From SZUA-254 sp031379665 (GTDB taxonomy: Bacteria; Bacteroidota; Ignavibacteria; UBA10030; SZUA-254), in contig JANNFI010000032.1 of NCBI GenBank assembly GCA_031379665.1, positions 1-29,757 on the forward strand: DNA of 29,757 nucleotides, in the 5' to 3' direction. Made by a program: the position numbers and the translations under genes. Numbering within the stretch: position 1 is the first letter of the stretch; each line of letters starts with the position of its first letter. The notes under the pieces were generated by a model. It did not search any database and was not told the origin of the DNA. It worked only from the letters and a program-made list of their open reading frames with translations. Positions 18,416 through 26,165 of the stretch are shown here, piece after piece.

Positions 18416-18446
18416 TTGATTTTATATGGAGAAATGAGTAATTTTG
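18416..18446 (+). promoter_or_regulatory. Bacteroidota-type promoter for the histidine-rich membrane protein
   Basis: TTGA (18416-18419), 19-nt spacer, TAATTTTG (18439-18446), an exact TANNTTTG match. It lies between the acyl-CoA synthetase stop and the next start at 18490, so this gene can be transcribed on its own. Confidence 0.55.
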
Positions 18447-18489
18447 GACCCATACGCAGGAATTGGACACTTTCGGACAGGCATCACCG

Positions 18490-19629
18490 ATGAATAACGC
18501 ATCCACAATCGCTCTCTCTTCGACGACAGCCGAGTACCAGGAAGGCCTCTGGCTGCACAGTCGTCGTTGGGACCTGACCTTCATCAGCCTCAGCGCGGGT
18601 CTGGTGATCCTCCCGTTCATCGCCTACGAATTATTCCTCTATTTGCTTGGCATCGAGGTGGTCCGGACGACCCTGAGCGTCGCGCCGGGCGACGTCCTCG
18701 ACTTCAGCCGCAACACCGTGAACGGAATGATTGCGCTCCTCATCGGCGGTCCGCATATGTACGCGACATACACCAGGACGTTCCTCGACACCGACTTCAG
18801 GAAGCACCACGTGGGATTCCTGCTCGGTTCGCTCCTCCTGCCGTTCGGCGTGGTGTACCTCGGCATGGCCAACTTCCAGCTGCTCGTGACGATCTTTTTC
18901 TTCTGGGCCTCGGTCCACATCCTGCACCAGATCAGTTACATCATCGAGTGCTACACCAAGAAACAGGTGAAGCCGCTCAGCATCCAGAACAAGGTGCTCG
19001 ATTACGTGGTCGTTTTTTCATCACTCTACCCGATCGGCGTCTGGAGGATGGTGTCCGATAATTTTGCGATCGGGAAGATACGCCTGCTGCTCCCCGAATT
19101 CATTCTCATCAGGAACAACCCGGTCATCGGTTGGGGGCTCTTTTACGCGGTCACCCTGATCTTCGTCGTCTCGCTGACACTGTGGCTCCGGCGCAGTTAC
19201 CGCGAGTACGTGAACGGCGACCTCCACTACCCGAAATTCATCCTGATGGGGCTGACCGTTGTCGTCTCGTTCTTCATTCCCTCGTACCAGGAACTCGACG
19301 TGGCGTTTCAGGGCTTCAACACCTGGCATTCGGTTCAGTACCTCGGGCTCACCCTCTACATCAACCGCATCCGGCAGCAGCGCGGTGGGATCCACACGCC
19401 CCTGATCAGCGCGATGAGCCTGGAAGGGAAGGGATGGAAATTCTACGGGTTCACCGTCGGACTGGCCGTCTCCACCGTCGGGCTGATCGCGATCCTGCTG
19501 TTGAACAAGGACGCCCTCGGATTTTCGTTCGACCAGTGCTACTACATCGTGGTACTCTCGGTGCTATTGATGCACTATTACCACGACCACCTGCTCTTTA
19601 CCGAGACCGGCATCATCGCGGGGCGCTGA
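18490..19629 (+). CDS. Polytopic membrane protein with conserved-looking intramembrane histidines
   Basis: The 379-residue protein is not one I can assign. It has about nine hydrophobic segments (roughly 30-54, 79-96, 108-126, 128-152, 169-188, 213-233, 249-264, 318-338, 350-370). Histidines cluster in or beside them: His89 (GGPHMYATY), His106-107, His143 and His146 (ASVHILHQISY), His280 (FNTWHSVQYLG) and His362/365/367 (LMHYYHDHLLF). This spacing resembles membrane metalloenzymes such as Brp/Blh carotene dioxygenases or di-iron desaturases, but no diagnostic motif is complete, so this is only a suggestion. The ATG at 18490 is preferred over TTG 18463. A YqaA-like membrane protein gene starts 13 bp later. 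Confidence 0.85.
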   Translation: MNNASTIALSSTTAEYQEGLWLHSRRWDLTFISLSAGLVILPFIAYELFLYLLGIEVVRTTLSVAPGDVLDFSRNTVNGMIALLIGGPHMYATYTRTFLDTDFRKHHVGFLLGSLLLPFGVVYLGMANFQLLVTIFFFWASVHILHQISYIIECYTKKQVKPLSIQNKVLDYVVVFSSLYPIGVWRMVSDNFAIGKIRLLLPEFILIRNNPVIGWGLFYAVTLIFVVSLTLWLRRSYREYVNGDLHYPKFILMGLTVVVSFFIPSYQELDVAFQGFNTWHSVQYLGLTLYINRIRQQRGGIHTPLISAMSLEGKGWKFYGFTVGLAVSTVGLIAILLLNKDALGFSFDQCYYIVVLSVLLMHYYHDHLLFTETGIIAGR

Positions 19630-19642
19630 TCGCCGATCCGAC

Positions 19643-20287
19643 GTGACAGGTCAAGCCCCGGATCAAACGGGATTCAACGCCCTCGGCAGTGCATGGGGCC
19701 GTCCGCTCAGGCGGCTGAAAGCCCGTGTCGAGGGCTTTGCAAAACACCCCTCAGCGCGGTGGTCCCTCTTCGGTATCGCCTTTATCGAATCCTCGTGCCT
19801 CCCCGTCCCACCCGACCCATTGCTGATCGCGATGAGCGTGGCGGAACCCGGGAAGTCATTCCGGTACGCTTCGATCACCATCGCCGGTTCGGTCCTCGGG
19901 GCCTTCCTCGGCTACCTGATAGGATTCGCGCTCTTCGAGTCCGTCGGCCGGCCAATCCTCGAACTCACCGGTCTCGGCGAGGCATTCGGCGACGTGGTCC
20001 TCAGCTACCGGGGGAACGCGATATTGGTCCTGTTCCTCGCCGGCTTCACTCCGATTCCGTTCACTTTGTTCACGATCGCGGCCGGCTTCGACCAGACGCT
20101 CTCGTTGGGGACGCTCGCGCTGGGATGCCTCATCGGCAGGTCGGTGCGGTTTTCCCTGCTCGGGGGGCTCCTCTATGTATTCGGCGAACCGGTGCGGGCC
20201 TTCCTCGACCGGCACCTCGAGCGGCTCTCGATCGCCGTGGTGGGGTTCTCGATCCTCGCCTTCATCGGATTTCATCTTTTCTCCTGA
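19643..20287 (+). CDS. YqaA/DedA-like (VTT/SNARE-associated) membrane protein
   Basis: This 214-residue inner-membrane protein has the VTT-family layout. The first half carries IESSCLPVPPDPLLIAMSVA (48-67), a re-entrant-type segment, then a Gly-rich helix (79-99). The second half carries GFTPIPFTLFTIAAG (134-148) and GCLIGRSVRF (161-170), matching the paired motifs of DedA-like proteins; length and motif wording are closest to YqaA. DedA/VTT members are implicated in lipid scrambling or undecaprenyl-phosphate recycling, but YqaA itself is uncharacterised. The start is GTG at 19643, 13 bp after the preceding membrane protein gene; there is no in-frame ATG before residue 64. The next gene begins 18 bp downstream. 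Confidence 0.85.
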   Translation: MTGQAPDQTGFNALGSAWGRPLRRLKARVEGFAKHPSARWSLFGIAFIESSCLPVPPDPLLIAMSVAEPGKSFRYASITIAGSVLGAFLGYLIGFALFESVGRPILELTGLGEAFGDVVLSYRGNAILVLFLAGFTPIPFTLFTIAAGFDQTLSLGTLALGCLIGRSVRFSLLGGLLYVFGEPVRAFLDRHLERLSIAVVGFSILAFIGFHLFS

Positions 20288-20305
20288 CCGGCGGGAAGCG
20301 ACACC

Positions 20306-20770
20306 ATGCCGAGGATCGAATCACGCATTGTTGAAGTGTGCATTTTTTCGTTCGGCGCCGTCGGTCCGGAGTACCTCCTCCTCCGGCGCTCGCCCGACGA
20401 GTTGCTCTTCCCGGGGATATGGCAGTTCGTGAGCGGCTCGGTGGAGCAGGACGAAAACGCCGTTCAAGCGGCCCGCCGGGAGATGGCTGAGGAAACAGCG
20501 CTCCAGCCGGTTGAGTTCTGGGTCGTCCCACACATCAACTCCTTCTACGATCCGTCACGTGATTCGGTCCAGCTCACACCGGTCTTCGCAGCCAGGGTGG
20601 CCCCCGGGAGCGAACCGAAACTTTCCAGTGAACATTCCGCATACCTTTGGTGTGACCTTACCACGGCCGATGGCAGGCTCCTGTGGCCCGGACAGCGCCG
20701 GGCGCTCCAGATCGTGCACGAATTCATCGTGCGGGGGAGCGAGGCGGCCGGGCGTTCGAAGCTCGGTTGA
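20306..20770 (+). CDS. Nudix hydrolase
   Basis: The 154-residue protein is a single Nudix domain, likely hydrolysing a nucleoside diphosphate linked to another group. The Nudix box GX5EX7REUXEEXGU is present at residues 44-66: Gly44, Glu50, then REMAEE (58-63). The conserved glycine after the EE pair is Ala65 (EETAL). The metal-binding glutamates Glu59, Glu62 and Glu63 are intact, so activity is probably kept. The segment PGIWQFVSGSVE before the box resembles the dATP pyrophosphohydrolase (NudB-like) and Ap4A groups, but the substrate cannot be fixed. It is last in a tight run after two membrane protein genes. Confidence 0.88.
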   Translation: MPRIESRIVEVCIFSFGAVGPEYLLLRRSPDELLFPGIWQFVSGSVEQDENAVQAARREMAEETALQPVEFWVVPHINSFYDPSRDSVQLTPVFAARVAPGSEPKLSSEHSAYLWCDLTTADGRLLWPGQRRALQIVHEFIVRGSEAAGRSKLG

Positions 20771-20826
20771 ATCCCCTGAATCCGGTTTGGTCCGGGTGTC
20801 AACCGCTGCCGCTGGCGGGGTGTCTA

Positions 20827-20919
20827 ATGGTTAACCAGCCGGGCTTTCAACCGGTAAATCAACCGGATAATCAATCGGATAATCAATCGATTCAATTCAC
20901 AAGTTTGAGGGAGCCATGA
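20827..20919 (+). CDS. 30-codon ORF coupled to the PDZ protein gene
   Basis: ATG at 20827 opens a 30-residue frame whose TGA (20917-20919) overlaps the ATG of the next gene as ATGA. The peptide begins MVNQPGFQPVNQPDNQS and repeats an NQP/NQS unit encoded by the 12-bp tandem repeat. Upstream GGCGGGGTG is only a weak ribosome site. It could be a translational-coupling leader or chance; there is no recognisable family. Confidence 0.25.
   Translation: MVNQPGFQPVNQPDNQSDNQSIQFTSLREP
20857..20892 (+). repeat. Three copies of a 12-bp tandem repeat
   Basis: Units AATCAACCGGAT (20857-20868), AATCAATCGGAT (20869-20880) and AATCAATCGATT (20881-20892). The preceding TCAACCGGTA (20847-20856) looks like a degenerate unit. 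The array ends 23 bp before the PDZ protein start. Confidence 0.7.
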
Positions 20920-21890
20920 ACCGCATCGTACTACTCCTTTCCATTTCCATTCTCGTCTGCGCGGTCGCCGTGGGGCAGTCGTCGCGGGGCGTGTACGCCT
21001 ACAGCGCCGACGACGAGCGGGGCTGGCTCGGCGTGTCCGTGGAGGACGTGACGAAAAAGCTGGTCGACAGGGAGAAGTTGAAGGTCGTCACGGGCGCATA
21101 CGTCTCCGAGGTCGTTGACGAGAGCCCGGCCGAGGAAGCTGGTATTCGCGACGGGGACGTGATCGTGAAATTCGCCGCGAAGGAGATCGACGACAGCGAC
21201 GAATTGATCCGGGCCGTCCGGAATTCGGAGCCCGGAGATGAGGTCGCAATAGTTCTCAACCGCGCGGGTGAGTCGAAAACAGTGAAGGTGAAGCTCGATG
21301 AGATGGAAACTCCCCGGGCCTATTCGTTCACGGTGCCCTCGCTGCCCAGAGTGGCGACGACGCACCCCGCGCCCCATCAGATGGGATTTTTCCGGTCCGG
21401 TGAACGGCTGGGGATGGAGATGCAGGAGCTCGGGAAACAGCTCGCCGAATACCTCGAAGTTCCCGGGAATCGGGGTGTGCTGGTGACATCGGTGTCGAAA
21501 AAAGGCTCGGCCGCGAAAGCGGGTATGAAGGCCGGAGACGTGATCGTACGGGTCAACAGGAATTCTGTCCGCGGCGTCGACGACATCCTGGATGAGATCC
21601 GGGACTCGGACAGCGCGACGGTCCCCTTCGACGTGATCAGGAAGGGGAAGTCGATGACGGTGTCGGTCGGTACGGGGAGCGACGACGAAACCAGTTCGCT
21701 CCATCTCAACCTGGACCGGCGTGAGCTGCGCGGGTATAAAGACGCGTTGCAGGCCCACGCGGAAGCGTTCCACGCTAAGCGGGAGAACCTCGACGGTCTG
21801 AAGGAGGCCCTGATGGAGTTGAAGGAAGAATTGAAGGAAAATGCACTGGAACTGAGAGAGAAATTGCGCGAAGAGCTCCGAAACCTCTGA
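20916..21890 (+). CDS. Exported protein with two PDZ domains and a C-terminal coiled coil
   Basis: The 324-residue protein starts with a Sec signal peptide (MNRIVLLLSISILVCAVAVG, cleavage near residue 20). PDZ1 (about 36-130) begins RGWLGVSVEDV and contains SPAEEAGIRDGDVIVKF. PDZ2 (about 162-255) contains KGSAAKAGMKAGDVIVRVN. Residues 270-324 form a highly charged Glu/Lys/Leu helix, probably a coiled coil for oligomerisation. There is no protease domain, so it is a periplasmic PDZ scaffold or adaptor rather than a DegP-type protease. A strong ribosome site (GAGGGAG) lies just before the ATG. The gene is monocistronic apart from the small coupled ORF and ends at an intrinsic terminator. Confidence 0.88.
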   Translation: MNRIVLLLSISILVCAVAVGQSSRGVYAYSADDERGWLGVSVEDVTKKLVDREKLKVVTGAYVSEVVDESPAEEAGIRDGDVIVKFAAKEIDDSDELIRAVRNSEPGDEVAIVLNRAGESKTVKVKLDEMETPRAYSFTVPSLPRVATTHPAPHQMGFFRSGERLGMEMQELGKQLAEYLEVPGNRGVLVTSVSKKGSAAKAGMKAGDVIVRVNRNSVRGVDDILDEIRDSDSATVPFDVIRKGKSMTVSVGTGSDDETSSLHLNLDRRELRGYKDALQAHAEAFHAKRENLDGLKEALMELKEELKENALELREKLREELRNL

Positions 21891-21918
21891 CCCGGATCGA
21901 CCGATCAACGTGGCCTTG

Positions 21919-21947
21919 AAGCCCCCCCGAAAGGGAGGGCTTTTTTT
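21919..21947 (+). terminator. Intrinsic terminator after the PDZ protein gene
   Basis: GCCCCCCC (21921-21928), GAAA loop, GGGAGGGC (21933-21940) pair with one C-A mismatch, followed by T7 (21941-21947). Confidence 0.8.
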
Positions 21948-21958
21948 ATGCCGGAGCG

Positions 21959-21986
21959 TTGACGTTGGGGTGAATTTCCGTATATT
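21959..21986 (+). promoter_or_regulatory. Promoter for the first M28 peptidase gene
   Basis: TTGACG (21959-21964), 16-nt spacer, TATATT (21981-21986, continuing GG). It sits directly after the terminator of the previous gene and 25 nt before the ATG at 22011. Confidence 0.5.
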
Positions 21987-22010
21987 GGACGGCAATTATT
22001 GCCCGCGGTC

Positions 22011-23456
22011 ATGTCCCACTATTCGAGATCCCGGTCCCCCGATATCGTGAAGACTTTCATCGCACTCCTCTTCGTTGCCACGCTCGCGACGACCGCCCTC
22101 CCGGCCCCGCCGGATTCCTCGACGGCACGACCCTACGAAATGGTCGCCATGCAACTGATCACCGACGGCCTCGGCTCGGGCCAGGCCTACCGGATGCTCT
22201 CTGAACTGACCGGTAGCGTCGGCGCCCGCCTCAGCGGTTCGCCGCAGGCCGATCGCGCGATCGAGTGGGCGCGGCGGACGATGACCGACCTGGGCTTTGA
22301 CAAAGTCTGGCTGGAGAAAGTGATGGTGCCGCACTGGGTGCGGGGACCGATCGAGGAAGCGTACGCGGAGGGGGCGCCGGGCAGGGACAGGATGCCGCTC
22401 AGCGTGGCCGCGCTGGGAGGGAGCATCGGCACCCCCGGCGGTCCCGTGACGGCTTCCGTGGTCCAGGTGAAATCCTTTGAGGAACTCCGGGCGATGGGGA
22501 GCGCAGCGCGCGGCAAGATCATTTTCTTCAACAGGCCGATGGACCCCGCGAAGATCAATCCTTTCGAGGCGTACGGCGGGGCGGTGGACCAGCGGGGGCA
22601 GGGCGCCATTGAGGCGGCCCGGGCGGGCGGGGTTGCGGCGATCGTCCGTTCGATGACCCTCCGGCGGGACGATTTTCCCCATACCGGCGGGATGCGATAC
22701 AACGACTCGATAGCGAGGGTCCCCGCCGCGGCGATCAGCACACTCGACGCCGATTATCTCGACAGCCTCCTCGGCGCCGAAAAGGATGTCCGCGTTTCCC
22801 TCCGATTGAGCTGTGAGACGCTTCCCGATGTGGAGCAGGCGAACGTGATCGGCGAGATCCGGGGCACGGAGAAACCTGACGAGGTCCTGGTCGTGGGAGG
22901 CCACCTCGACAGCTGGGACAAGGGGACAGGCGCTCACGATGACGGCGCGGGTTCCGTCCAGGCGATTGAGGCCCTGCGCCTCATCCGGGCGGCAGGACTT
23001 CACCCGAAGCGGACGATCCGCGCCGTCCTCTTCATCAACGAGGAAAACGGCCTCCGCGGCGGGACCGACTACGCGAAGCGCGACCGGGGCAGTGAGCGGC
23101 ACATCCTCGCGATGGAGTCCGACGCCGGCGGTTTCACCCCTCAGGGTTTCGGCGTGAGCACAGATTCCGCCATCCTCGCGAAGGATCCGGGGATCGTCTC
23201 GAAGCTCGCAACCTGGAGCTACCTCTTCGCCCCCATCGGCGCAGACGACATCAGCGCGGGCGGCGGCGGGGCCGACATTTCGCCGCTCGGACGGCTGGGT
23301 GTACCCTGCGTCGGCCTGAACGTTGACGCGCACCGCTATTTCGATTACCACCACTCCGACAACGACACCTTCGACAAGGTCAACGCCCGCGAACTACACC
23401 TCGGGGCGTCAGTCATGGCGATCCTCCTCTACGTCATCGCGCAGGAGGGACTCTGA
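22011..23456 (+). CDS. Secreted M28 family zinc peptidase (carboxypeptidase Q-like)
   Basis: The 481-residue protein is a probable periplasmic or secreted aminopeptidase/carboxypeptidase of family M28 with a PA-type insert. The hydrophobic signal is VKTFIALLFVATLATTALPA. The two-zinc centre is seen in GGHLDSWDKGTGAHDDG (His298, Asp310), the catalytic glutamate pair NEENG (Glu344-345), ESDAGG (Asp ligand) and DYHHSDND (His ligand near the end). The layout matches plasma glutamate carboxypeptidase (M28.014). ATG 22011 gives a 12-residue extension before the signal; GTG 22047 would start right at it and may be the true start. It is followed by a second M28 gene 73 bp downstream. Confidence 0.9.
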   Translation: MSHYSRSRSPDIVKTFIALLFVATLATTALPAPPDSSTARPYEMVAMQLITDGLGSGQAYRMLSELTGSVGARLSGSPQADRAIEWARRTMTDLGFDKVWLEKVMVPHWVRGPIEEAYAEGAPGRDRMPLSVAALGGSIGTPGGPVTASVVQVKSFEELRAMGSAARGKIIFFNRPMDPAKINPFEAYGGAVDQRGQGAIEAARAGGVAAIVRSMTLRRDDFPHTGGMRYNDSIARVPAAAISTLDADYLDSLLGAEKDVRVSLRLSCETLPDVEQANVIGEIRGTEKPDEVLVVGGHLDSWDKGTGAHDDGAGSVQAIEALRLIRAAGLHPKRTIRAVLFINEENGLRGGTDYAKRDRGSERHILAMESDAGGFTPQGFGVSTDSAILAKDPGIVSKLATWSYLFAPIGADDISAGGGGADISPLGRLGVPCVGLNVDAHRYFDYHHSDNDTFDKVNARELHLGASVMAILLYVIAQEGL

Positions 23457-23529
23457 GACGCCGTCCGGGGTCGCCGCGTTCTTCAAAAACGGTTCATTCA
23501 TCCATACTTCACCTTCACGAGAGGATTCT

Positions 23530-25149
23530 ATGAGAACACCGCTACTGTTTCTCCTTGCCCTTACCTGCCTCCTCGCCGTGAACGTCGCGGCGCAGGAAAA
23601 GACGGACTCGGCGGCCATCGCCCGCATCATGGACGAGGGTATGAACCGGTCGCAGGTGATGGATCTCATGAGCAGCATCACCGACGTCTACGGGCCGCGC
23701 CTCACCTGGTCGCCGGAGTACCTGCAAGCGGCGAAATGGGCGGTGAAACGCCTCGGCGAACTGGGTCTCTCCAATCCACACCTCGAATCGGGCGAACCGC
23801 TCGGGCGCCCGTGGACACTGGAGCGGTATTCCGCCAATGTGCTCGGCACGCGGAATTTCCCACTCATCTCGTTTCCGAAGGCGTGGTCACCCGGTGTCAG
23901 CACCACGGGTGATCTGGTCTACCTCGACGCCGCGACCGACAGCGCCCTCGATACCTACAAGGGGAAATTGGGAGGAAAATTCATTCTCCTCGACGCGCCG
24001 CGCGATGTCAAGGCCCATTTCGAGCCTGAGGCGACCCGTGAGGCGGACTCCTCGCTTCTTGATCTGGCCAACGCCGATGACCCGGCGAACCGCCGTGGCG
24101 CCAGGCGCAGGGCCGAGCAGACACCCGAAATGAAACAACGGTCGCTCGTGAATTACCACAAGATACAGCTCGCCGAGAAGGAAGGCGCCGCGGGCATCCT
24201 CACCGCCAGCCGGGGAGACGGAGGGAACATCTTCGTCCAGCAGGCGAGCGCTTCCTATCACCCCGACACTCCGTTCACCAAGCGGGTGAGCGTCTACGAA
24301 GCGAAGGCCCCGAAAATACTCCCGCAGATCGCCGTCGGGGTTGAACACTACAACCGGCTCGTCAGGATGATCAAGAAGGGGGAGACGCCGAAGCTTGAGG
24401 TGAACCTCGAGGTGTCTTTCGGCAAGCTCGACTCGCTTTATAACGTAATCGCCGAGATACCGGGGACCGACCTCGCCGACGAGGTCGTGATGCTCGGCGG
24501 GCATTACGATTCGTGGCACGGCGGTACCGGTGCCACCGATGACGCGACGGGATGCGTCGCGGCAATCGAGGCGCTGCGGATCCTGAAGGCGCTCGACCTC
24601 AAGCCCCGTCGTACGATCCGCGTCGCTCTCTGGGACGGCGAAGAGCAGGGGCTCAACGGTTCGCAGGCGTACGTCAAGGCGCATTTCGGGAGCAAGGCCG
24701 AGCAGGCGGACGGCCAGGGGGAAGTAAAGCTCCTCCCCGAGGCGGAAAAATTTTCGGTCTACTTCAACCACGATAACGGCACGGGAAAACTGCGCGGCGT
24801 CCACATGCAGGGAAATGAAGCGACGCGCGCCATCTTCCGGTCCTGGCTGGCGCCGTTCGACTCGCTCGGCGCAAGTACGCTAACGCTCGCCAACACCGGC
24901 GGCACCGACCACCTCTCGTTCGACGCGATCGGCCTGCCGGGCTTCCAGTTCATCCAGGACGAAATCGAGTACAGCTCGCGGACACACCACTCCACGATGG
25001 ATCTCTACGAGCGGGTGCAGGAGGCGGACATGAAACAGGCCGCCATCATCATGGCGGCGTTCGCCTACCACGCGGCCATGCGGGATGCAAAATTCCCCCG
25101 CAAGGAGATGCCGAAGCCGCCGCCTCAGCAGACTCCTGGTAGCAACTAA
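23530..25149 (+). CDS. Second secreted M28 family zinc peptidase
   Basis: The 539-residue protein has a clear signal peptide (MRTPLLFLLALTCLLAVNVAAQ, cleavage at AAQ). A PA-like region (about 100-290) comes before the M28 catalytic core. Zinc and catalytic residues are GGHYDSWHGGTGATDD (His325, Asp337), DGEEQGL (Glu371-372), NHDNGTG and THHSTMD (His486 or His487). It is a diverged paralogue of the preceding gene: the order of motifs is the same but the insert is longer and it ends in a Pro/Gln-rich tail. A ribosome site (GAGAGGA) precedes the ATG. The kinase gene begins 12 bp after its stop, so all may share one transcript. Confidence 0.9.
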   Translation: MRTPLLFLLALTCLLAVNVAAQEKTDSAAIARIMDEGMNRSQVMDLMSSITDVYGPRLTWSPEYLQAAKWAVKRLGELGLSNPHLESGEPLGRPWTLERYSANVLGTRNFPLISFPKAWSPGVSTTGDLVYLDAATDSALDTYKGKLGGKFILLDAPRDVKAHFEPEATREADSSLLDLANADDPANRRGARRRAEQTPEMKQRSLVNYHKIQLAEKEGAAGILTASRGDGGNIFVQQASASYHPDTPFTKRVSVYEAKAPKILPQIAVGVEHYNRLVRMIKKGETPKLEVNLEVSFGKLDSLYNVIAEIPGTDLADEVVMLGGHYDSWHGGTGATDDATGCVAAIEALRILKALDLKPRRTIRVALWDGEEQGLNGSQAYVKAHFGSKAEQADGQGEVKLLPEAEKFSVYFNHDNGTGKLRGVHMQGNEATRAIFRSWLAPFDSLGASTLTLANTGGTDHLSFDAIGLPGFQFIQDEIEYSSRTHHSTMDLYERVQEADMKQAAIIMAAFAYHAAMRDAKFPRKEMPKPPPQQTPGSN

Positions 25150-25161
25150 CCGGGGCCCGGC

Positions 25162-26088
25162 GTGAGTCTCCTCGTCGTCGGTTCGCTCGGGATTGATACA
25201 ATCGAAACGCCCTTCGGAAGGGTGGAGAACGTGCTCGGCGGATCGGCGACCTATATCTCCGTCGCGGCAAGTTATTTCGCCGCGCCCGTCCGCCTCGTCG
25301 GCGTGGTCGGGAACGATTTCCCGGGAGAGCACCTCCAGTTCCTCGAGAGCCGCGAAATCGACCTCGAAGGTCTCCAGGTCGACAAGAACGGTAAGACGTT
25401 TCGCTGGGGCGGCAGGTACCATTACGACCTGAACAACCGCGATACCCTCTATACGGAACTGAACGTCTTCGAGAAATTCAATCCCGTCATCCCGGAGTCG
25501 TACAGGAAAACCTCCTACGTCTGCCTGGGGAACATCGACCCCGACCTCCAGCGGAAAGTCCTCGAGCAGATCACCCGCCCGAGGCTCGTCGTCGGAGACA
25601 CGATGAATTTCTGGATCAGCGGGAAGCTGGATTCCCTGAAGACGACGATGAAATTGCTCGACGTCCTGATCCTGAACGATGCCGAGGCGAGGGAAATGAC
25701 CCGCGAGGCTAACCTGGTCCGCGCCGCGAAGGCCATCATCAGGATGGGCCCGAAGATCGTGGTGATCAAGAAGGGTGAGCACGGCGCCATGATGGTCACC
25801 GAACAGACCATTTTCTCGGCCCCTGCGTATCCCCTCGAGACCATCAACGACCCCACGGGCGCCGGCGATGCGTTCGCCGGCGGGTTCACCGGCTGGATCG
25901 CGCGCACTGATGACCTCTCCGAGAACAACATCAAGCGTGCCGTGATTTACGGGAGCACGCTCGCCTCGTTTTGCGTCGAACGGTTCAGCCTCGACCGCTT
26001 CAGGGACCTGACCTACCTGGAAATCCAGGACCGATTCCGTGAATTCCGGGAACTTTCGCGCTTCGACGAAGAACTCACCGCATCGTAG
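25162..26088 (+). CDS. PfkB/ribokinase-family sugar or nucleoside kinase
   Basis: The 308-residue single-domain kinase shows the PfkB N-terminal signature region LGGSATYISVAASYFAAPVRLVGVVGNDFPG and the C-terminal active-site signature NDPTGAGDAFAGGF with the anion hole GAGD (233-236) and catalytic Asp236. DTMNFWI and LILNDAEARE are typical of one broadly distributed subgroup annotated only as sugar kinase. The start is GTG 25162, 12 bp after the M28 gene. It precedes mtnA by 77 bp. A role in phosphorylating a ribose-like product of nucleoside salvage is an inference from that neighbour; MTR kinase proper (MtnK) belongs to another fold. Confidence 0.88.
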   Translation: MSLLVVGSLGIDTIETPFGRVENVLGGSATYISVAASYFAAPVRLVGVVGNDFPGEHLQFLESREIDLEGLQVDKNGKTFRWGGRYHYDLNNRDTLYTELNVFEKFNPVIPESYRKTSYVCLGNIDPDLQRKVLEQITRPRLVVGDTMNFWISGKLDSLKTTMKLLDVLILNDAEAREMTREANLVRAAKAIIRMGPKIVVIKKGEHGAMMVTEQTIFSAPAYPLETINDPTGAGDAFAGGFTGWIARTDDLSENNIKRAVIYGSTLASFCVERFSLDRFRDLTYLEIQDRFREFRELSRFDEELTAS

Positions 26089-26128
26089 GGTGCCCGAACG
26101 GCAAACGACGACGCGCGATACGGCCCGA

Positions 26129-26160
26129 CCCGACCAGCCTAGAATATTCCCGACCAGGCT
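26129..26160 (+). repeat. Direct and inverted repeats just before mtnA
   Basis: CCCGACCAG occurs at 26129-26137 and again at 26149-26157. AGCCT (26136-26140) and AGGCT (26156-26160) can form a 5-bp hairpin ending 5 nt before the mtnA ATG, where it could affect ribosome access. Confidence 0.35.
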
Positions 26161-26165
26161 CGATT

